Numbered from the stretch's first letter, positions 1 to 9,909 are shown. The stretch: 36,856 nt of DNA from Pseudomonadaceae bacterium (GCA_012727935.1 JAAYGA010000168.1:1-36856); one strand, 5' to 3'. Translations and numbers: made by a program. The notes: generated by a model from the sequence alone, not told the origin.

Positions 1-333
1 CACAATACCAACTTAAACAACTTACCATTAATTCCTTATATGGATTTACCTTGGGGCGTTGTTGGGCCTGAAATCGAACGCTTTGATTTAATTATTGGCA
101 GCGATATTTTATATGAACCTAACCATGCTGAACTTTTAGCAGGTTTAATTGGGCGAGTTGCCAAGCCTAAATCTAAAGTGCTGATTAGCTGCCCGGGTCG
201 TGGGCATAAAAATAACTTTAGTAGGCACATGGAAAAGTTAGGTTATTTATTAACAGAGCAGCGTGTTCCTTTTACCGCAGGTGAAAAAGCGCCTTTTAAA
301 GGACGCTTACTTTCTTACCAACGTGAAGCCTAA
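1..333 (+). CDS. C-terminal part of a SAM-dependent methyltransferase (Methyltransf_16-like), truncated at the window edge
   Basis: Frame is open from base 1 (HNTNLNNLPLIPYMDLPWG...FDLIIGSDILYEPNHAELLAGLIGRV...VLISCPGR); the D-I-L-Y motif is typical of lysine-methyltransferase-like proteins. The ORF-track start at 40 is internal. Confidence 0.65.
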   Translation, partial: HNTNLNNLPLIPYMDLPWGVVGPEIERFDLIIGSDILYEPNHAELLAGLIGRVAKPKSKVLISCPGRGHKNNFSRHMEKLGYLLTEQRVPFTAGEKAPFKGRLLSYQREA

Positions 334-346
334 GTTTAAATTCCAT

Positions 347-685
347 TTAACTAAAACTGACGCCTTGTTGAATGGCCATGTAGCAAATGGTTCCAGCCAA
401 CATAGACAGCAAGGCATTGCGTCGCCATAGGTGTAAAATAACCACCAAGGCAGCCGGTATTAAGGCATCTAACCCAAAAATTGGCGTTACCCAATGCGCC
501 GAACGGGGTAAGAAAATAGCAACTAAAACGGCCATAATGCCAGCAGGCAGGTAGCGCCCCAAGTGCTGCGCTAAAGGGTGGCTGCTGTGTTTGCCTAAAA
601 AAGCAAACGGCATTAAGCGCGTTAAAAAAGTGGCTGCTGCAGTAACCAGAATAAAGCTAACTAGGTAAAGTGTTTCACTGCTCAT
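347..685 (-). CDS. azlD: AzlD-family branched-chain amino acid transport subunit
   Basis: 112-aa hydrophobic protein overlapping the AzlC-like ORF by 11 nt; typical AzlD size and composition (FLTRLMPFAFLGK). Confidence 0.8.
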   Translation of the reverse strand: MSSETLYLVSFILVTAAATFLTRLMPFAFLGKHSSHPLAQHLGRYLPAGIMAVLVAIFLPRSAHWVTPIFGLDALIPAALVVILHLWRRNALLSMLAGTICYMAIQQGVSFS

Positions 686-1409
686 TGGCAGGTTCCTCTT
701 TATTGGTTAGTTTTTTCTTATAGCGGTGTTTGTTAGCGGGGTATTGCCAAAACAGCACTACACAAATTAGCAACATCGCAATCAGCAGTTGTTGGCTTTC
801 AGGAAAAAGTAACAAAGATAACAAGCCTGCAGCAAAACCTAACCAAATAGGGAAGCTAGATCGCAAAGCTTTGTATTGCTCAATACACAAGACAATAAAC
901 AAGGCCACCAGTGCAAACTCTATGCCTGTGGCATCAAAGGTTAGGTTACGCCCCAGCCAAGCGCCTAGCCCACAACCCAGTATCCAATAACTGTGATTAA
1001 ACAGCGTGATTAAAAAATCAATCTGCTGCTCATTCTGTTTATCTTCTGTGCGCGCACGGCTGGTTAATAATGAATAGGTTTCATCGGTTAACCCAAAGAT
1101 TAAATAAGGCTTGCGCCAGCCAGCACTTTTAAAGGTGTCTAATAAAGACAAGCCATAAAAAACATGGCGAGCATTTAAAAGCAGCATGGCAATAAATACT
1201 TGCGTGAGCCCCGCCACCGCAACCAGCAAAGTAACGGCTAAGAGCTGGCCAGAACCTGCATAAATAACCACGGCCATTAAAGGCGCAATCCACCAAGCGT
1301 AATCCAGCTGAGTGCTGAATAAGACACCAAAAGATGCACCTAAAGGGATGTAACCAAAAAATACAGGCAACGAAATTTTAAGAGCAAGGAGCCAGTTTTT
1401 TTGCGGCAT
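675..1409 (-). CDS. azlC: AzlC-family branched-chain amino acid permease
   Basis: ISLPVFFGYIPLGASFGVLF...LLLNARHVFYGLSLL...FGLTDETYSLL motifs of the AzlC family. Confidence 0.85.
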   Translation of the reverse strand: MPQKNWLLALKISLPVFFGYIPLGASFGVLFSTQLDYAWWIAPLMAVVIYAGSGQLLAVTLLVAVAGLTQVFIAMLLLNARHVFYGLSLLDTFKSAGWRKPYLIFGLTDETYSLLTSRARTEDKQNEQQIDFLITLFNHSYWILGCGLGAWLGRNLTFDATGIEFALVALFIVLCIEQYKALRSSFPIWLGFAAGLLSLLLFPESQQLLIAMLLICVVLFWQYPANKHRYKKKLTNKEEPANEQ

Positions 1410-1415
1410 CTAATA

Positions 1416-2933
1416 TTATTCCGCTAGCTCAGGTTTTAAACGTCGTGATGTTTCAGGGTAAAGTAAATTCAGTGCTACGGCTCCACCATCCACCACTACA
1501 GCGGCATGTTCACGCGTTAGCTGCCTAGGCTCTGCCACACCACAAGAATGAGCAATCGATTCTACTTCATGCACTAGGTTGTGGTGGTAATTAGCAACAC
1601 GCACGGCTTTAACGCTGGGCACTAAACCTTGTTGTAGGCGTGGGTCGTGGGTAGTAATACCGGTAGGGCAAGTGTTTTTATTGCACTGCAGGGCTTGAAT
1701 ACAACCTAGCGCAAACAAGAAACCACGCGCCGAAACCACAAAGTCTGCACCCATACAAAGGGCAGCGGCAACTTCGGTTGGGTTAATAAGTTTGCCAGAA
1801 GCGATTACTCGAATACGCTCTTTAAGGCCGTAACGTATTAGCTGGTTAACCAATAAAGGCAGGCTGTCTCTTAAAGGAAGGCCTACGCTGTCCATTAGCG
1901 GCATCGGCGCAGCGCCCGTTCCACCATCAGAGCTGTCTAGGGTAATAAAATCGGGTGCAGTTTCCAGCCCCCTTGCAATTATTCGTTCACAAAACTCTTC
2001 AAGCCAGCCAGTAGTGCCCAATACCAGTTTAAAACCAACAGGCTTGCCGGTGACTTCTCGTACATGAACAATAAAGTCTAATAAGGTATCAATGCTGTTT
2101 ATTTCAGGGTGACGGTTGGGACTAATAGATGCTTCCCCCACAGGAATGCCACGGGTTTCAGCTATTTCAAGTGTTACCTTTTCACCGGGTAAAATTCCGC
2201 CTTTACCGGGCTTGGCACCTTGAGAAAGCTTAATTTCAAACATTCTTACCTGTTCAATATCAGCCAAGGCTTTTAGTTTTGAGTCATCCAACTTGCCTTG
2301 CTCGTCACGCACACCATATTTAGCCGTACCAATTTGAAAAACAATATCGCAACCACCTTCAAGGTGATATTTAGATAAAGCACCTTCGCCAGTATTCATC
2401 CAGCAACCTGCTTTAGCAGCACCTATGGCAAGGGCTTGAATGGCAGGTTTAGATAGCGCACCAAAACTCATGCCGGAAATATTTAAAAAAGAAGGCGCAT
2501 CATAGGGGGTACGGCAGTTTTGACCAATGCGTAAAGGCTGAGTAGTGGCAGCATCTTCAGTAAGGGTAGGAAAGGGGCAGTTTAAAAAGTAATAAGTGCC
2601 AGGTTTGGTTAAATCGCGGGTGGAGCCAAAGGCAATAGTGTTATCAATATTTTTAGCGGCACGATAAACCCATGAACGTTGTGCACGGTTAAAAGGCATT
2701 TCTTCTCTGTCCATAGCAAAGAAATACTGACGTAAAAACTCACCTAAGTGTTCAAAAATATAGCGAAAGCGACCAATCAAAGGGTAGTTGCGGCGAATGC
2801 TATGGGTTGTTTGCTTCTTGTCTGTGCGGTACATAAAGAAAGCACTAATCAGCAAACCAAGAATAAGCAACAGCAGCAAAGTACCAACAAGGACAACAAA
2901 AATAACGGCTGCCTGAATCCAGCTTTCATTCAT
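1416..2933 (-). CDS. Membrane-anchored FMN-binding glutamate synthase family protein
   Basis: N-terminal TM segment, then a GltS FMN-domain-like sequence (NISGMSFGALSKPAIQALAIGAAKAGCWMNTGEGALS..., LDSSDGGTGAAP, CNKNTCPTGITTHD). Confidence 0.85.
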   Translation of the reverse strand: MNESWIQAAVIFVVLVGTLLLLLILGLLISAFFMYRTDKKQTTHSIRRNYPLIGRFRYIFEHLGEFLRQYFFAMDREEMPFNRAQRSWVYRAAKNIDNTIAFGSTRDLTKPGTYYFLNCPFPTLTEDAATTQPLRIGQNCRTPYDAPSFLNISGMSFGALSKPAIQALAIGAAKAGCWMNTGEGALSKYHLEGGCDIVFQIGTAKYGVRDEQGKLDDSKLKALADIEQVRMFEIKLSQGAKPGKGGILPGEKVTLEIAETRGIPVGEASISPNRHPEINSIDTLLDFIVHVREVTGKPVGFKLVLGTTGWLEEFCERIIARGLETAPDFITLDSSDGGTGAAPMPLMDSVGLPLRDSLPLLVNQLIRYGLKERIRVIASGKLINPTEVAAALCMGADFVVSARGFLFALGCIQALQCNKNTCPTGITTHDPRLQQGLVPSVKAVRVANYHHNLVHEVESIAHSCGVAEPRQLTREHAAVVVDGGAVALNLLYPETSRRLKPELAE

Positions 2934-3112
2934 AGGTTTTTATCCGGTAGATGAATAACCTGCTTATGCTACTTGAAGCAGTTAATAAGGCCAATGCTCT
3001 TCTATAAAGAAAGGCATTACACCTTAAGTGCAAGGTTAGTATAGCTGGCTGTTATTTTTTATAACAATTTTTAGAAAATAACGGTGGGAACTGGGTGTGG
3101 ATAACTTGAATC

Positions 3113-3140
3113 ACCCTAACGAGGAAGCTCCCATTAGGGT
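3113..3140 (-). terminator. Hairpin downstream of the tmm-like gene, possible terminator
   Basis: ACCCTAA (3113-3119) and TTAGGGT (3134-3140), 23 nt past the stop at 3163; no clean U-tract. Confidence 0.3.
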
Positions 3141-3162
3141 ATTGAGTTGCTTTATTACTTGG

Positions 3163-4545
3163 TTACTTATTAGCTTTCTTTTGCTTACTTTTAATAAACC
3201 CTAGGTTTAAAAAGTGTTCTAGCGAATCATCGAGAATGTCTAACCAAGGCTCAGGTAATTCAGGCGCTAAGGTGTTGGTTAACGTAGAACGGTAGGCTTT
3301 TTCTCTAAAGCCCATAATGTCGGCCTGCTTATCTAGCTGCCATTGCTTGAGAATATCCCCTTGTTTTTCTACGGCAAATTCTGGGTAGTCGGTTGCGTTG
3401 GTTAAATCACGAATGTATTTGGCTTGAAAGTCGATATCGCCACAAACATTATTAACCTGTTCATATTCAGCCAACCACTTCTGCTCATCTGCTTCACGTT
3501 TAGCCAGTGTTGGTAGTTGCATTTTTTCTAAAATCACGTCACGCACATACCAAGCTTGGGCATCAAACATATTAAAAGTGAAGTACTGGTCTTGCATACC
3601 CAAATAAATTAACTGGGTATTTGGCTGCCAGAAAATGCCCTTATATAAATTGGCTGGGTATAGGCAATTGTGTGTTTGTAAGCGCAACTCATCAGGCAGG
3701 AAGGGGAAGTGAAATAAATAGCCTGTACACATAACTACCGCATCAAAACGCTTGCTTGTGCCATCTGAAAAATAAGCAACATCGCCTTCAAAGTGCGTTA
3801 AGAGTGGTTTTTCTTCAATACCTTCAGGCCAGTTATAACCCATGGCTTCAGAGCGGTAGCTAATGGTGACTGACTTAGAGCCATACTTATAACACTGAGT
3901 ACCTATGTCTTCTGCTGAATAGCTGCTGCCAACCAATAACAGGTCTTCACCTTTAAATTCTAGCGCATCACGGAAGTCATGGGCGTGCATTACACGGCCC
4001 GGAAACTCTTCTAACCCTTCAAAGTAAGGCATGTTTGGCGTAGAAAAGTGACCTGTAGCAACCACAACGTAATCAAACTCATTGGTTTCCTGCTCACCGG
4101 TCTTATGGTTCATAACCGTTACAGTAAACAGCTTGGTTTCATCATCAAAAGTTACCCAACGCACAGGGCATTCAAAACGTATGTATTTACGAATGTCTTG
4201 CTTATCAATGCGGCCCATAATGTAGTCTTTAAGCACTTCACGGGGCGGATAAGAAGGAATGGGCTGGCCAAAATGTTCCTCAAAAGAATAATCAGCAAAC
4301 TCTAAGCATTCTTTTGGGCCATTAGACCAAAGGTAACGGTACATGCTGCCATGAACAGGCTCGCCATTCCTATCTAACCCAGTGCGCCAAGTGTAATTCC
4401 ACATGCCGCCAATATCATTTTGCTTTTCATAGCAAATAACTTCAGGTAGGTTTTCGACACCGGCTAAACGAGCCGCTTCAAATGCACGCAATTGTGCTAA
4501 ACCACTAGGGCCTGCGCCTAAAATAGCAATTTTTTTCTTATTCAA
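3163..4545 (-). CDS. tmm: Flavin-containing monooxygenase, trimethylamine monooxygenase (Tmm)-like
   Basis: GAGPSG FAD motif, GSSYSAEDIG NADPH motif, VMCTGY motif; 460 aa, with overall resemblance to bacterial Tmm (ECLEFADYSFEEHFG, PSYPPREVL). Confidence 0.75.
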   Translation of the reverse strand: MNKKKIAILGAGPSGLAQLRAFEAARLAGVENLPEVICYEKQNDIGGMWNYTWRTGLDRNGEPVHGSMYRYLWSNGPKECLEFADYSFEEHFGQPIPSYPPREVLKDYIMGRIDKQDIRKYIRFECPVRWVTFDDETKLFTVTVMNHKTGEQETNEFDYVVVATGHFSTPNMPYFEGLEEFPGRVMHAHDFRDALEFKGEDLLLVGSSYSAEDIGTQCYKYGSKSVTISYRSEAMGYNWPEGIEEKPLLTHFEGDVAYFSDGTSKRFDAVVMCTGYLFHFPFLPDELRLQTHNCLYPANLYKGIFWQPNTQLIYLGMQDQYFTFNMFDAQAWYVRDVILEKMQLPTLAKREADEQKWLAEYEQVNNVCGDIDFQAKYIRDLTNATDYPEFAVEKQGDILKQWQLDKQADIMGFREKAYRSTLTNTLAPELPEPWLDILDDSLEHFLNLGFIKSKQKKANK

Positions 4546-4654
4546 TGGACTCTCCTATAAAAACAAACGGTACTTACCATAACATTTTTTTATGGATGCC
4601 GTTTTTAGGAGGGGTTAAGCAGGTGCTTTGTAGGCTATTTGGATACAAAGTTTA

Positions 4655-4731
4655 TGGCGCGCCAGGCGGGAGTCGAACCCACGACCTTCGCCTTCGGAGG
4701 GCGACACTCTATCCAGCTGAGCTACTAGCGC
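4655..4731 (-). tRNA. tRNA-Arg (anticodon CCG)
   Basis: Minus strand GCGCTAGTAGCTCAGCTGGATAGAGTGTCGCCCTCCGAAGGCGAAGGTCGTGGGTTCGACTCCCGCCTGGCGCGCCA. Acceptor GCGCTAG/CTGGCGC, anticodon arm TCGCC-CTCCGAA-GGCGA, GGTTCGA T-loop, encoded CCA. Confidence 0.95.
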
Positions 4732-4796
4732 ATTACTTGTAAAAATAGATTTGTAGAAGGGTGTTTACAAGGCCGTGAATTGTAGGGGGCTAAGGT

Positions 4797-5609
4797 TTAT
4801 TTGTCCAGCAAGGAAGCCTGTTGGTTAATAAACCTTTCTATTTGGGCGCGGCTTAACTCACCAAAGTGCCTGTCCACCTGCTCACCTTTAGCATTATAAA
4901 ATACCGTTGCTGGTAATCCGGGCGCTCTAAAAATTCGGCCTGCTGTTTGGTGGATATCAATTAAGACTGCGCTAAAGTTTAGGTTCTGGCTGCGTAAAAA
5001 CTGGTCAACCGCGACGGGGCTTTCGCCTTGGTTAATCATAATAAGCTGAACCCTATCATCTTGTTCAAAGCTTGCCAGCATCGGCATTTCCCGACGGCAA
5101 GGCGGGCACCAAGTTGCCCACATATTAACAATTAATGGCTTGCCTTGAAATTCTGTTAACAGCTGCTCTTCACCACCAAGGTTGGTAAATGCTTGGTCTG
5201 GCAAACGTTCGCTTGTGAACTGATTACCGGGAGTTAAAAGTAAGAGTGCCAAACCCATAAAGCTAGCTATGCCTAGGTTGGTTAGGCCACTGGGTAGCAG
5301 TTTGGGCTTTTTAGCAAGGTAAAAACCAGTAAATAGAATTGCCGATAAAATAGCACCCCACACACTAAAGCCGGGCTGCCAAAAATACAGCAGTGTCCAA
5401 GGTTCGCTTAGGTAGGCAGAAGGTGTGCTGGCTGCGTAAACCAGCCTAGCCCCTAGGGTTGCTATCAATACAGTTAGCCAGCCCCAGCGAGCAAGACCAG
5501 GGTGGCGCTTATTCAGTAGTTCGCTGCCTACTAGTAGAATAATAAGTGCTACTAGGCCGGGAATACGGCTAAACGGTAAAACTAGAGGGCCTAAAGTAAG
5601 GGCTTCCAT
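4797..5609 (-). CDS. TlpA/DsbE-like thioredoxin-fold protein with an N-terminal Lgt-like membrane domain
   Basis: C-terminal WATWCPPCRREMPML redoxin motif; N-terminal TM region with Lgt-like text (GARLVYAASTPSAYLSEPWTLLYFWQPGFSVWGAIL). Confidence 0.75.
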   Translation of the reverse strand: MEALTLGPLVLPFSRIPGLVALIILLVGSELLNKRHPGLARWGWLTVLIATLGARLVYAASTPSAYLSEPWTLLYFWQPGFSVWGAILSAILFTGFYLAKKPKLLPSGLTNLGIASFMGLALLLLTPGNQFTSERLPDQAFTNLGGEEQLLTEFQGKPLIVNMWATWCPPCRREMPMLASFEQDDRVQLIMINQGESPVAVDQFLRSQNLNFSAVLIDIHQTAGRIFRAPGLPATVFYNAKGEQVDRHFGELSRAQIERFINQQASLLDK

Positions 5610-5620
5610 AATATTTTATC

Positions 5621-6484
5621 TTAGCGAAAACGCATTAAAGTGGGTTCTGTGTGCTTTTGTGCTGGCAAACCAGTCACGCTAGGCAACTTGGGTAGGCGCA
5701 ACATACCTGAATGGGTTTGCATCTCGCCTGCTTCATTTAACCAAACCCAGCCGGGTGTGCCATTCAGGCCAAATGCCTGCATTAAACTCATGTTGTTTTG
5801 TAGCTGCATTTTTTCTTTATCATTGGGTATTTTGTTTAAGTTGCCAGTGGGTTGCCCGAATGTTTGCATACTTTTTTCAAGTAAGGCTGCTTGCTGGTTT
5901 TTAGGGGCGCTTAAAAGGGCGGCGGCCTTGTCACGGCTGTCAGGCTTTAAATAGGCGACAGGAATCCAGCGCACTTCCAACCCTGCTTGGCGGTAGGGTT
6001 GTAACGCTAGCCAAGATAAATGGCAGAAGGGGCAGTTAGCATCAAAAAACATATAAATGGTTGACTTAGGAGGCGTGTCTTTGCCATCGGCGAGGTTTTT
6101 TTCAGTAATAAAGTGGCTGCTAGCTAAATCATTCCAGCTGGGTTTGGGTAGCCAGTTTTTCTGGTGCTCTTCAGTAAGGTCATTGCCTTGGGCATCTAAT
6201 AAAACGCCACTAATTAAAAACTCACCATCGGCAGTGGTATAAACAATCGTGTCATTGCCCTCAAGGCTAACCACCCAGCCACTGATGGATGCGCCTACTG
6301 GAAATTCACGTACAATATCCAACCCTTTATTTTTAAGGTGTTGAATAGGTTCAGGTAGCTTGCTTGGCAGGGTAGCAGCAGGCGTTGCTTGTGCTAGGGT
6401 GGAACCAGAAAAACTAAAAAGTAGGCTCAGCATTAATAAGCTAGGTATTAATGCAAGTGACTTGGTACGAAAAAAGCGATTCAT
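5621..6484 (-). CDS. dsbG: DsbC/DsbG-type periplasmic thiol:disulfide interchange protein
   Basis: FFDANCPFCHLSW (CPFC) motif and signal peptide MNRFFRTKSLALIPSLLMLSLLFSFSGSTLAQA. The ATG at 6484 is preferred over the ORF-track start at 6556. Confidence 0.8.
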   Translation of the reverse strand: MNRFFRTKSLALIPSLLMLSLLFSFSGSTLAQATPAATLPSKLPEPIQHLKNKGLDIVREFPVGASISGWVVSLEGNDTIVYTTADGEFLISGVLLDAQGNDLTEEHQKNWLPKPSWNDLASSHFITEKNLADGKDTPPKSTIYMFFDANCPFCHLSWLALQPYRQAGLEVRWIPVAYLKPDSRDKAAALLSAPKNQQAALLEKSMQTFGQPTGNLNKIPNDKEKMQLQNNMSLMQAFGLNGTPGWVWLNEAGEMQTHSGMLRLPKLPSVTGLPAQKHTEPTLMRFR

Positions 6485-6621
6485 AAAGCGGTTAACCTCT
6501 GCTAAGCCTGTGCTGGGTAAAAAACCAAGTAAGAACTGGGTAAAATTAAGCGACAAGGTTAGCTAGTTTGCTAGGCAGTGTCATCTTTTAGGCTGGGTGA
6601 ATAGGGTTGGATGAATAATCT

Positions 6622-6861
6622 ATGTTGAATGATCGACTCCGTTTTTGGGCGATAGTTTCCCAAGCCTTGGGTTTTGTGATTATTTTTTTGTTAGAAACAA
6701 GCTTGGGTCGAGGGCAGGCTGGGCCTTATCAGCTAGGTGTGCTGCTAATTATGCTGGCCTTTGCACTGGTTATTGCAGTGCTAAGGCGTTATGCACAGCG
6801 CAAGGCTCTGCGTTTGGCAGCAGAACGTTTTGCCCTGCTGCGTGAAGAAGAGGGTGATTAG
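6622..6861 (+). CDS. Small two-TM membrane protein of unknown function
   Basis: 79-aa ORF with two hydrophobic segments and a charged C-terminus; uninterrupted and between annotated genes. Confidence 0.5.
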   Translation: MLNDRLRFWAIVSQALGFVIIFLLETSLGRGQAGPYQLGVLLIMLAFALVIAVLRRYAQRKALRLAAERFALLREEEGD

Positions 6862-6866
6862 TTAAA

Positions 6867-7229
6867 TTAGGTTTTTAAATGTTTCATTAGGCTTTGTAAT
6901 TGGAAAAGTTGCTTATAATCACCTGTTACTTTGACATCGCCTTCCTGAATAGCGCGCATAAAAGCATTTTTATCTTTGCTTGTTAGCGTGCTCCAAGCTT
7001 GGGCTGCTGTGCCAAATATTAGCGTCATATCCAGCGGTGCTTCATTCTGCCCAGTGGTTTTTATACCGGTAGATTGTAAAAAAAAGTGACGCTCTATTTT
7101 ATTATCAGCTGTTTTTATTGCAAAGTTTAATGGTTGTTTTTCTAATTTTTGACGAAATTTTTCGTCATTACGCCAAGTACGTTTAAGTAAAAAGCCTAGT
7201 ATCCACAGTAAAAATCTTAGTTTCAGCAT
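6867..7229 (-). CDS. SCP2 sterol-binding-domain-like protein
   Basis: MLKLRFLLWILGFLLKRTWRND...DMTLIFGTAAQAWSTLTSKDKNAFMRAIQEGDVKVTGDYKQLFQLQSLM; the SCP2-like 'G.v.v.GD....l' ending is visible. ATG at 7229 chosen over 7463. Confidence 0.65.
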   Translation of the reverse strand: MLKLRFLLWILGFLLKRTWRNDEKFRQKLEKQPLNFAIKTADNKIERHFFLQSTGIKTTGQNEAPLDMTLIFGTAAQAWSTLTSKDKNAFMRAIQEGDVKVTGDYKQLFQLQSLMKHLKT

Positions 7230-7419
7230 TGTTATTAGTGTCCGCTGGTTAATGTGACTGATGAAAATGAAAGAGTGCAAAGGTAATGCAGAATAAAACA
7301 AGTGTTTTAAAAAGTCAGCAAATAAAAAGGTAGCAAGGCTTGGGCTAGTTAAATGTACGGCCAGAATCCTTGTGTTAGAATTTGCAGCCATTATTGACCA
7401 AAAAGTACCTTTGTTTGTT

Positions 7420-7980
7420 ATGTTATTAACCCATTTACAACACTCGCCGCCAAAATCAGCCACAATTAATTGGCTGCCTAGTGTGCATTTAACAGGCGCT
7501 CCAGCAGGGGCTTGGCGAAGCTGGCTGCAAGAAAAAGGTTCGCTTACCCTTAGGCTAAAAAACCATGCTCAGCACAGCTTTAAAGTTAGAGTGCTGAGTG
7601 AACAACTAACCACTGCACTGCCCAATGAAATGGCTTTGTTAGGCTGCATAAAACAGCGGTCGTGGGTTCGGCAGGTGGTTTTGGAAGTTGATGGCAAGCC
7701 TTGGGTATTTGCCCGATCAGTTATGCCTTTAGATTCACGCGGCCTAGCGTACCGTCGCCTTCTTCAAGTGGGTGACAAGGCATTAGGTCAGGTGCTATTT
7801 AACGACCCCTTAATTAAGCGTGGCCCCTTTGTTTTTTGTGTGCCTAACCAGCTTTCTTTACCTAGCCTGTGGGGTCGTGCTTCGTGTTTTTCAGGCCAAA
7901 ATTTACGCCTATTAGTAGCTGAACATTTTTTACATCCAATGGCTAAACAGCTACTTTTATCTGGAGCGCCTGAAGCATGA
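7420..7980 (+). CDS. ubiC: Chorismate--pyruvate lyase
   Basis: [14 protein letters not shown]..., [31 protein letters not shown] motifs; directly upstream of ubiA (ATGA overlap). Start could be 7372 or 7420. Confidence 0.85.
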   Translation: MLLTHLQHSPPKSATINWLPSVHLTGAPAGAWRSWLQEKGSLTLRLKNHAQHSFKVRVLSEQLTTALPNEMALLGCIKQRSWVRQVVLEVDGKPWVFARSVMPLDSRGLAYRRLLQVGDKALGQVLFNDPLIKRGPFVFCVPNQLSLPSLWGRASCFSGQNLRLLVAEHFLHPMAKQLLLSGAPEA

Positions 7981-8843
7981 CACCTTGGTATCAACGTATT
8001 CCTGCATTTGTAGACTTAACACGGTTAAATCGCCCTATCGGTACTTACCTAGTCTTATGGCCTACCTTATGGGCCTTATGGTTTGCTGCTGGTGGTGTGC
8101 CAGATTTTAAAGTGCTAATAATTTTTGTAGTGGGCGTGGTGTTAATGCGTTCAGCTGGCTGTGTAATCAATGATTTTGCTGATCGTAAAGTAGACGGCCA
8201 TGTTAGACGAACCTGCACGCGGCCTTTAGCAACCGGCAAGGTAACAGCTAAAGAAGCTTTAATATTGTTTGCAGTTTTAATTTTAATTTCGTTTATTTTA
8301 ACCTTGTTTACCAATGCATTAACTGTGGCGTTAGCACCTATAGCCTTGCTATTAGCGGCTAGTTACCCGTTTATGAAGCGTTACACCCACTTTCCACAGG
8401 TGGTGTTAGGGGCTGCTTTTTCTTGGGCAATTCCTATGGCTTTTGCAGCACAAAGCAATGCTTTACCTGCTGCTTTATGGCTGGTTCTTTTCGCTAACTT
8501 GGTTTGGACGGTGGGCTATGACACAACTTACGCTTTGGAAGACAGGGAAGATGACCTTAAAATTGGTGTTAAGTCGACAGCCATTTTTTTTGGTAAGTAT
8601 GACCGTTTTGCCATAGCTGTTTTACAACTTTGTACTTTGGTTTTATTGGTGTTGGCAGGCATAGCTTTTGAACGTGGCACACTTTTTTACCTAGGTTTAG
8701 TCGGCATGGCAGGTTTTTTTATTTGGCAACAATGGTTAATCCGCCATCGCCAACGTGGGCCTTGTTTACGGGCGTTTTTAAACAACCACTATGCAGGTAT
8801 GCTACTGTTTGTTTTACTAGCCGCCGACTACTGGTTTAAATAA
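7977..8843 (+). CDS. ubiA: 4-hydroxybenzoate polyprenyltransferase
   Basis: [66 protein letters not shown]. Confidence 0.97.
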   Translation: MTPWYQRIPAFVDLTRLNRPIGTYLVLWPTLWALWFAAGGVPDFKVLIIFVVGVVLMRSAGCVINDFADRKVDGHVRRTCTRPLATGKVTAKEALILFAVLILISFILTLFTNALTVALAPIALLLAASYPFMKRYTHFPQVVLGAAFSWAIPMAFAAQSNALPAALWLVLFANLVWTVGYDTTYALEDREDDLKIGVKSTAIFFGKYDRFAIAVLQLCTLVLLVLAGIAFERGTLFYLGLVGMAGFFIWQQWLIRHRQRGPCLRAFLNNHYAGMLLFVLLAADYWFK

Positions 8844-8874
8844 CAACAACCTAGGGGTGGTTGAACAACAGGCT

Positions 8875-9708
8875 TTACAGCATTTGTGCTAGAACTTTAT
8901 TAAACTTTATTTCAGTTTCAGTATCTTGTGGTAAAAACTGTACCCGCACATTGAACTTGTCGCTTAGCGGGCTGCGTTCGGTTAGTTGCAGGTTAGAAAC
9001 ATAAGCTTTTACAGTAACTCTAATGGCGTTTTCTTCACTACCAACGGCTAAGCCTAGCGTTACTTCTTGTGCTAAGGTTAGGCAGCCATCGCTTCGTTTA
9101 GCTAATAAAAGTGCCTCTTGCTGGTTAATGTCGCGAATAATAACCGTCATACGCTCTTCACCAGCAATTAATAAAGCTTTACCAAAGGGGCCTTTACGCT
9201 TGGGTGCTGCTGGCCGCGGCTTGGCTTGGGCAAGTAACGGGTTACCACCGGCTAAAAGTTCTGCACCACCAGCAGCAGAAATGCGTTCTTTACGACCCAT
9301 GTTCATTGCTTCTTCACGGGTAACGCAGCCACACTTAATTAACTGCTTCATTACTTTGGTAATTAACTGTTCTGGCGTAAAGGGTTTGGTAACATAATCG
9401 TTGACCCCAGCTTGCAGTGCTTCGACTACGTTTTCTTTTTGGTCTAAACTGGTAATAAGTATAAAAGGTTGTTCTTTTAGAGTTTCGTGGCTACGTACCC
9501 ACTGTAATAGTTCAATGCCACTCATTTCAGGCATTTCCCAGTCACAAAGAACCATATCAAAACTATTACGTTCCAGAAGAGCTTGGGCTTTGCGCCCGTC
9601 AACTGCTTCGGTAATTTCCATTTCTGGGTATTCGGTTCGTAGAGTTTTTTGCACCAAATCACGAATAAATTTGGCATCATCAACAATTAAAAGTCTTATT
9701 TTTTTCAT
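8875..9708 (-). CDS. Response regulator: CheY-like receiver with a PilZ-like or unknown C-terminal domain
   Basis: LLIVDDAKFIRDLV...DMVLCDWEMPEMSG...DYVTKPF receiver motifs; C-terminal ~120 aa is beta-rich without a canonical output motif. Confidence 0.8.
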   Translation of the reverse strand: MKKIRLLIVDDAKFIRDLVQKTLRTEYPEMEITEAVDGRKAQALLERNSFDMVLCDWEMPEMSGIELLQWVRSHETLKEQPFILITSLDQKENVVEALQAGVNDYVTKPFTPEQLITKVMKQLIKCGCVTREEAMNMGRKERISAAGGAELLAGGNPLLAQAKPRPAAPKRKGPFGKALLIAGEERMTVIIRDINQQEALLLAKRSDGCLTLAQEVTLGLAVGSEENAIRVTVKAYVSNLQLTERSPLSDKFNVRVQFLPQDTETEIKFNKVLAQML

Positions 9709-9909
9709 GTTTATACGCTGGCCAAGAAGTAAAAGTTAAGCAATCATGATTCTAGCGTTAAAGTAAAGTAAATGTCAGTAGTCTGCTTCAAGGATAATGG
9801 CCTTGTTAGCATAAAAAATTTGCTTTATTACTTATTGCAGGTAAAATTTTTCTATATCGCAGTTGCGAACAGTAAACACAGAACAATAAAGATAAAAATA
9901 GGTGCAGCC

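Noticed and set aside
4545-4742. 65-aa ORF ending GAPGGSRTHDLRLRRATLYPAELLAHYL
   Set aside because: It is the classic spurious translation across a tRNA gene (antisense of tRNA-Arg at 4655-4731).
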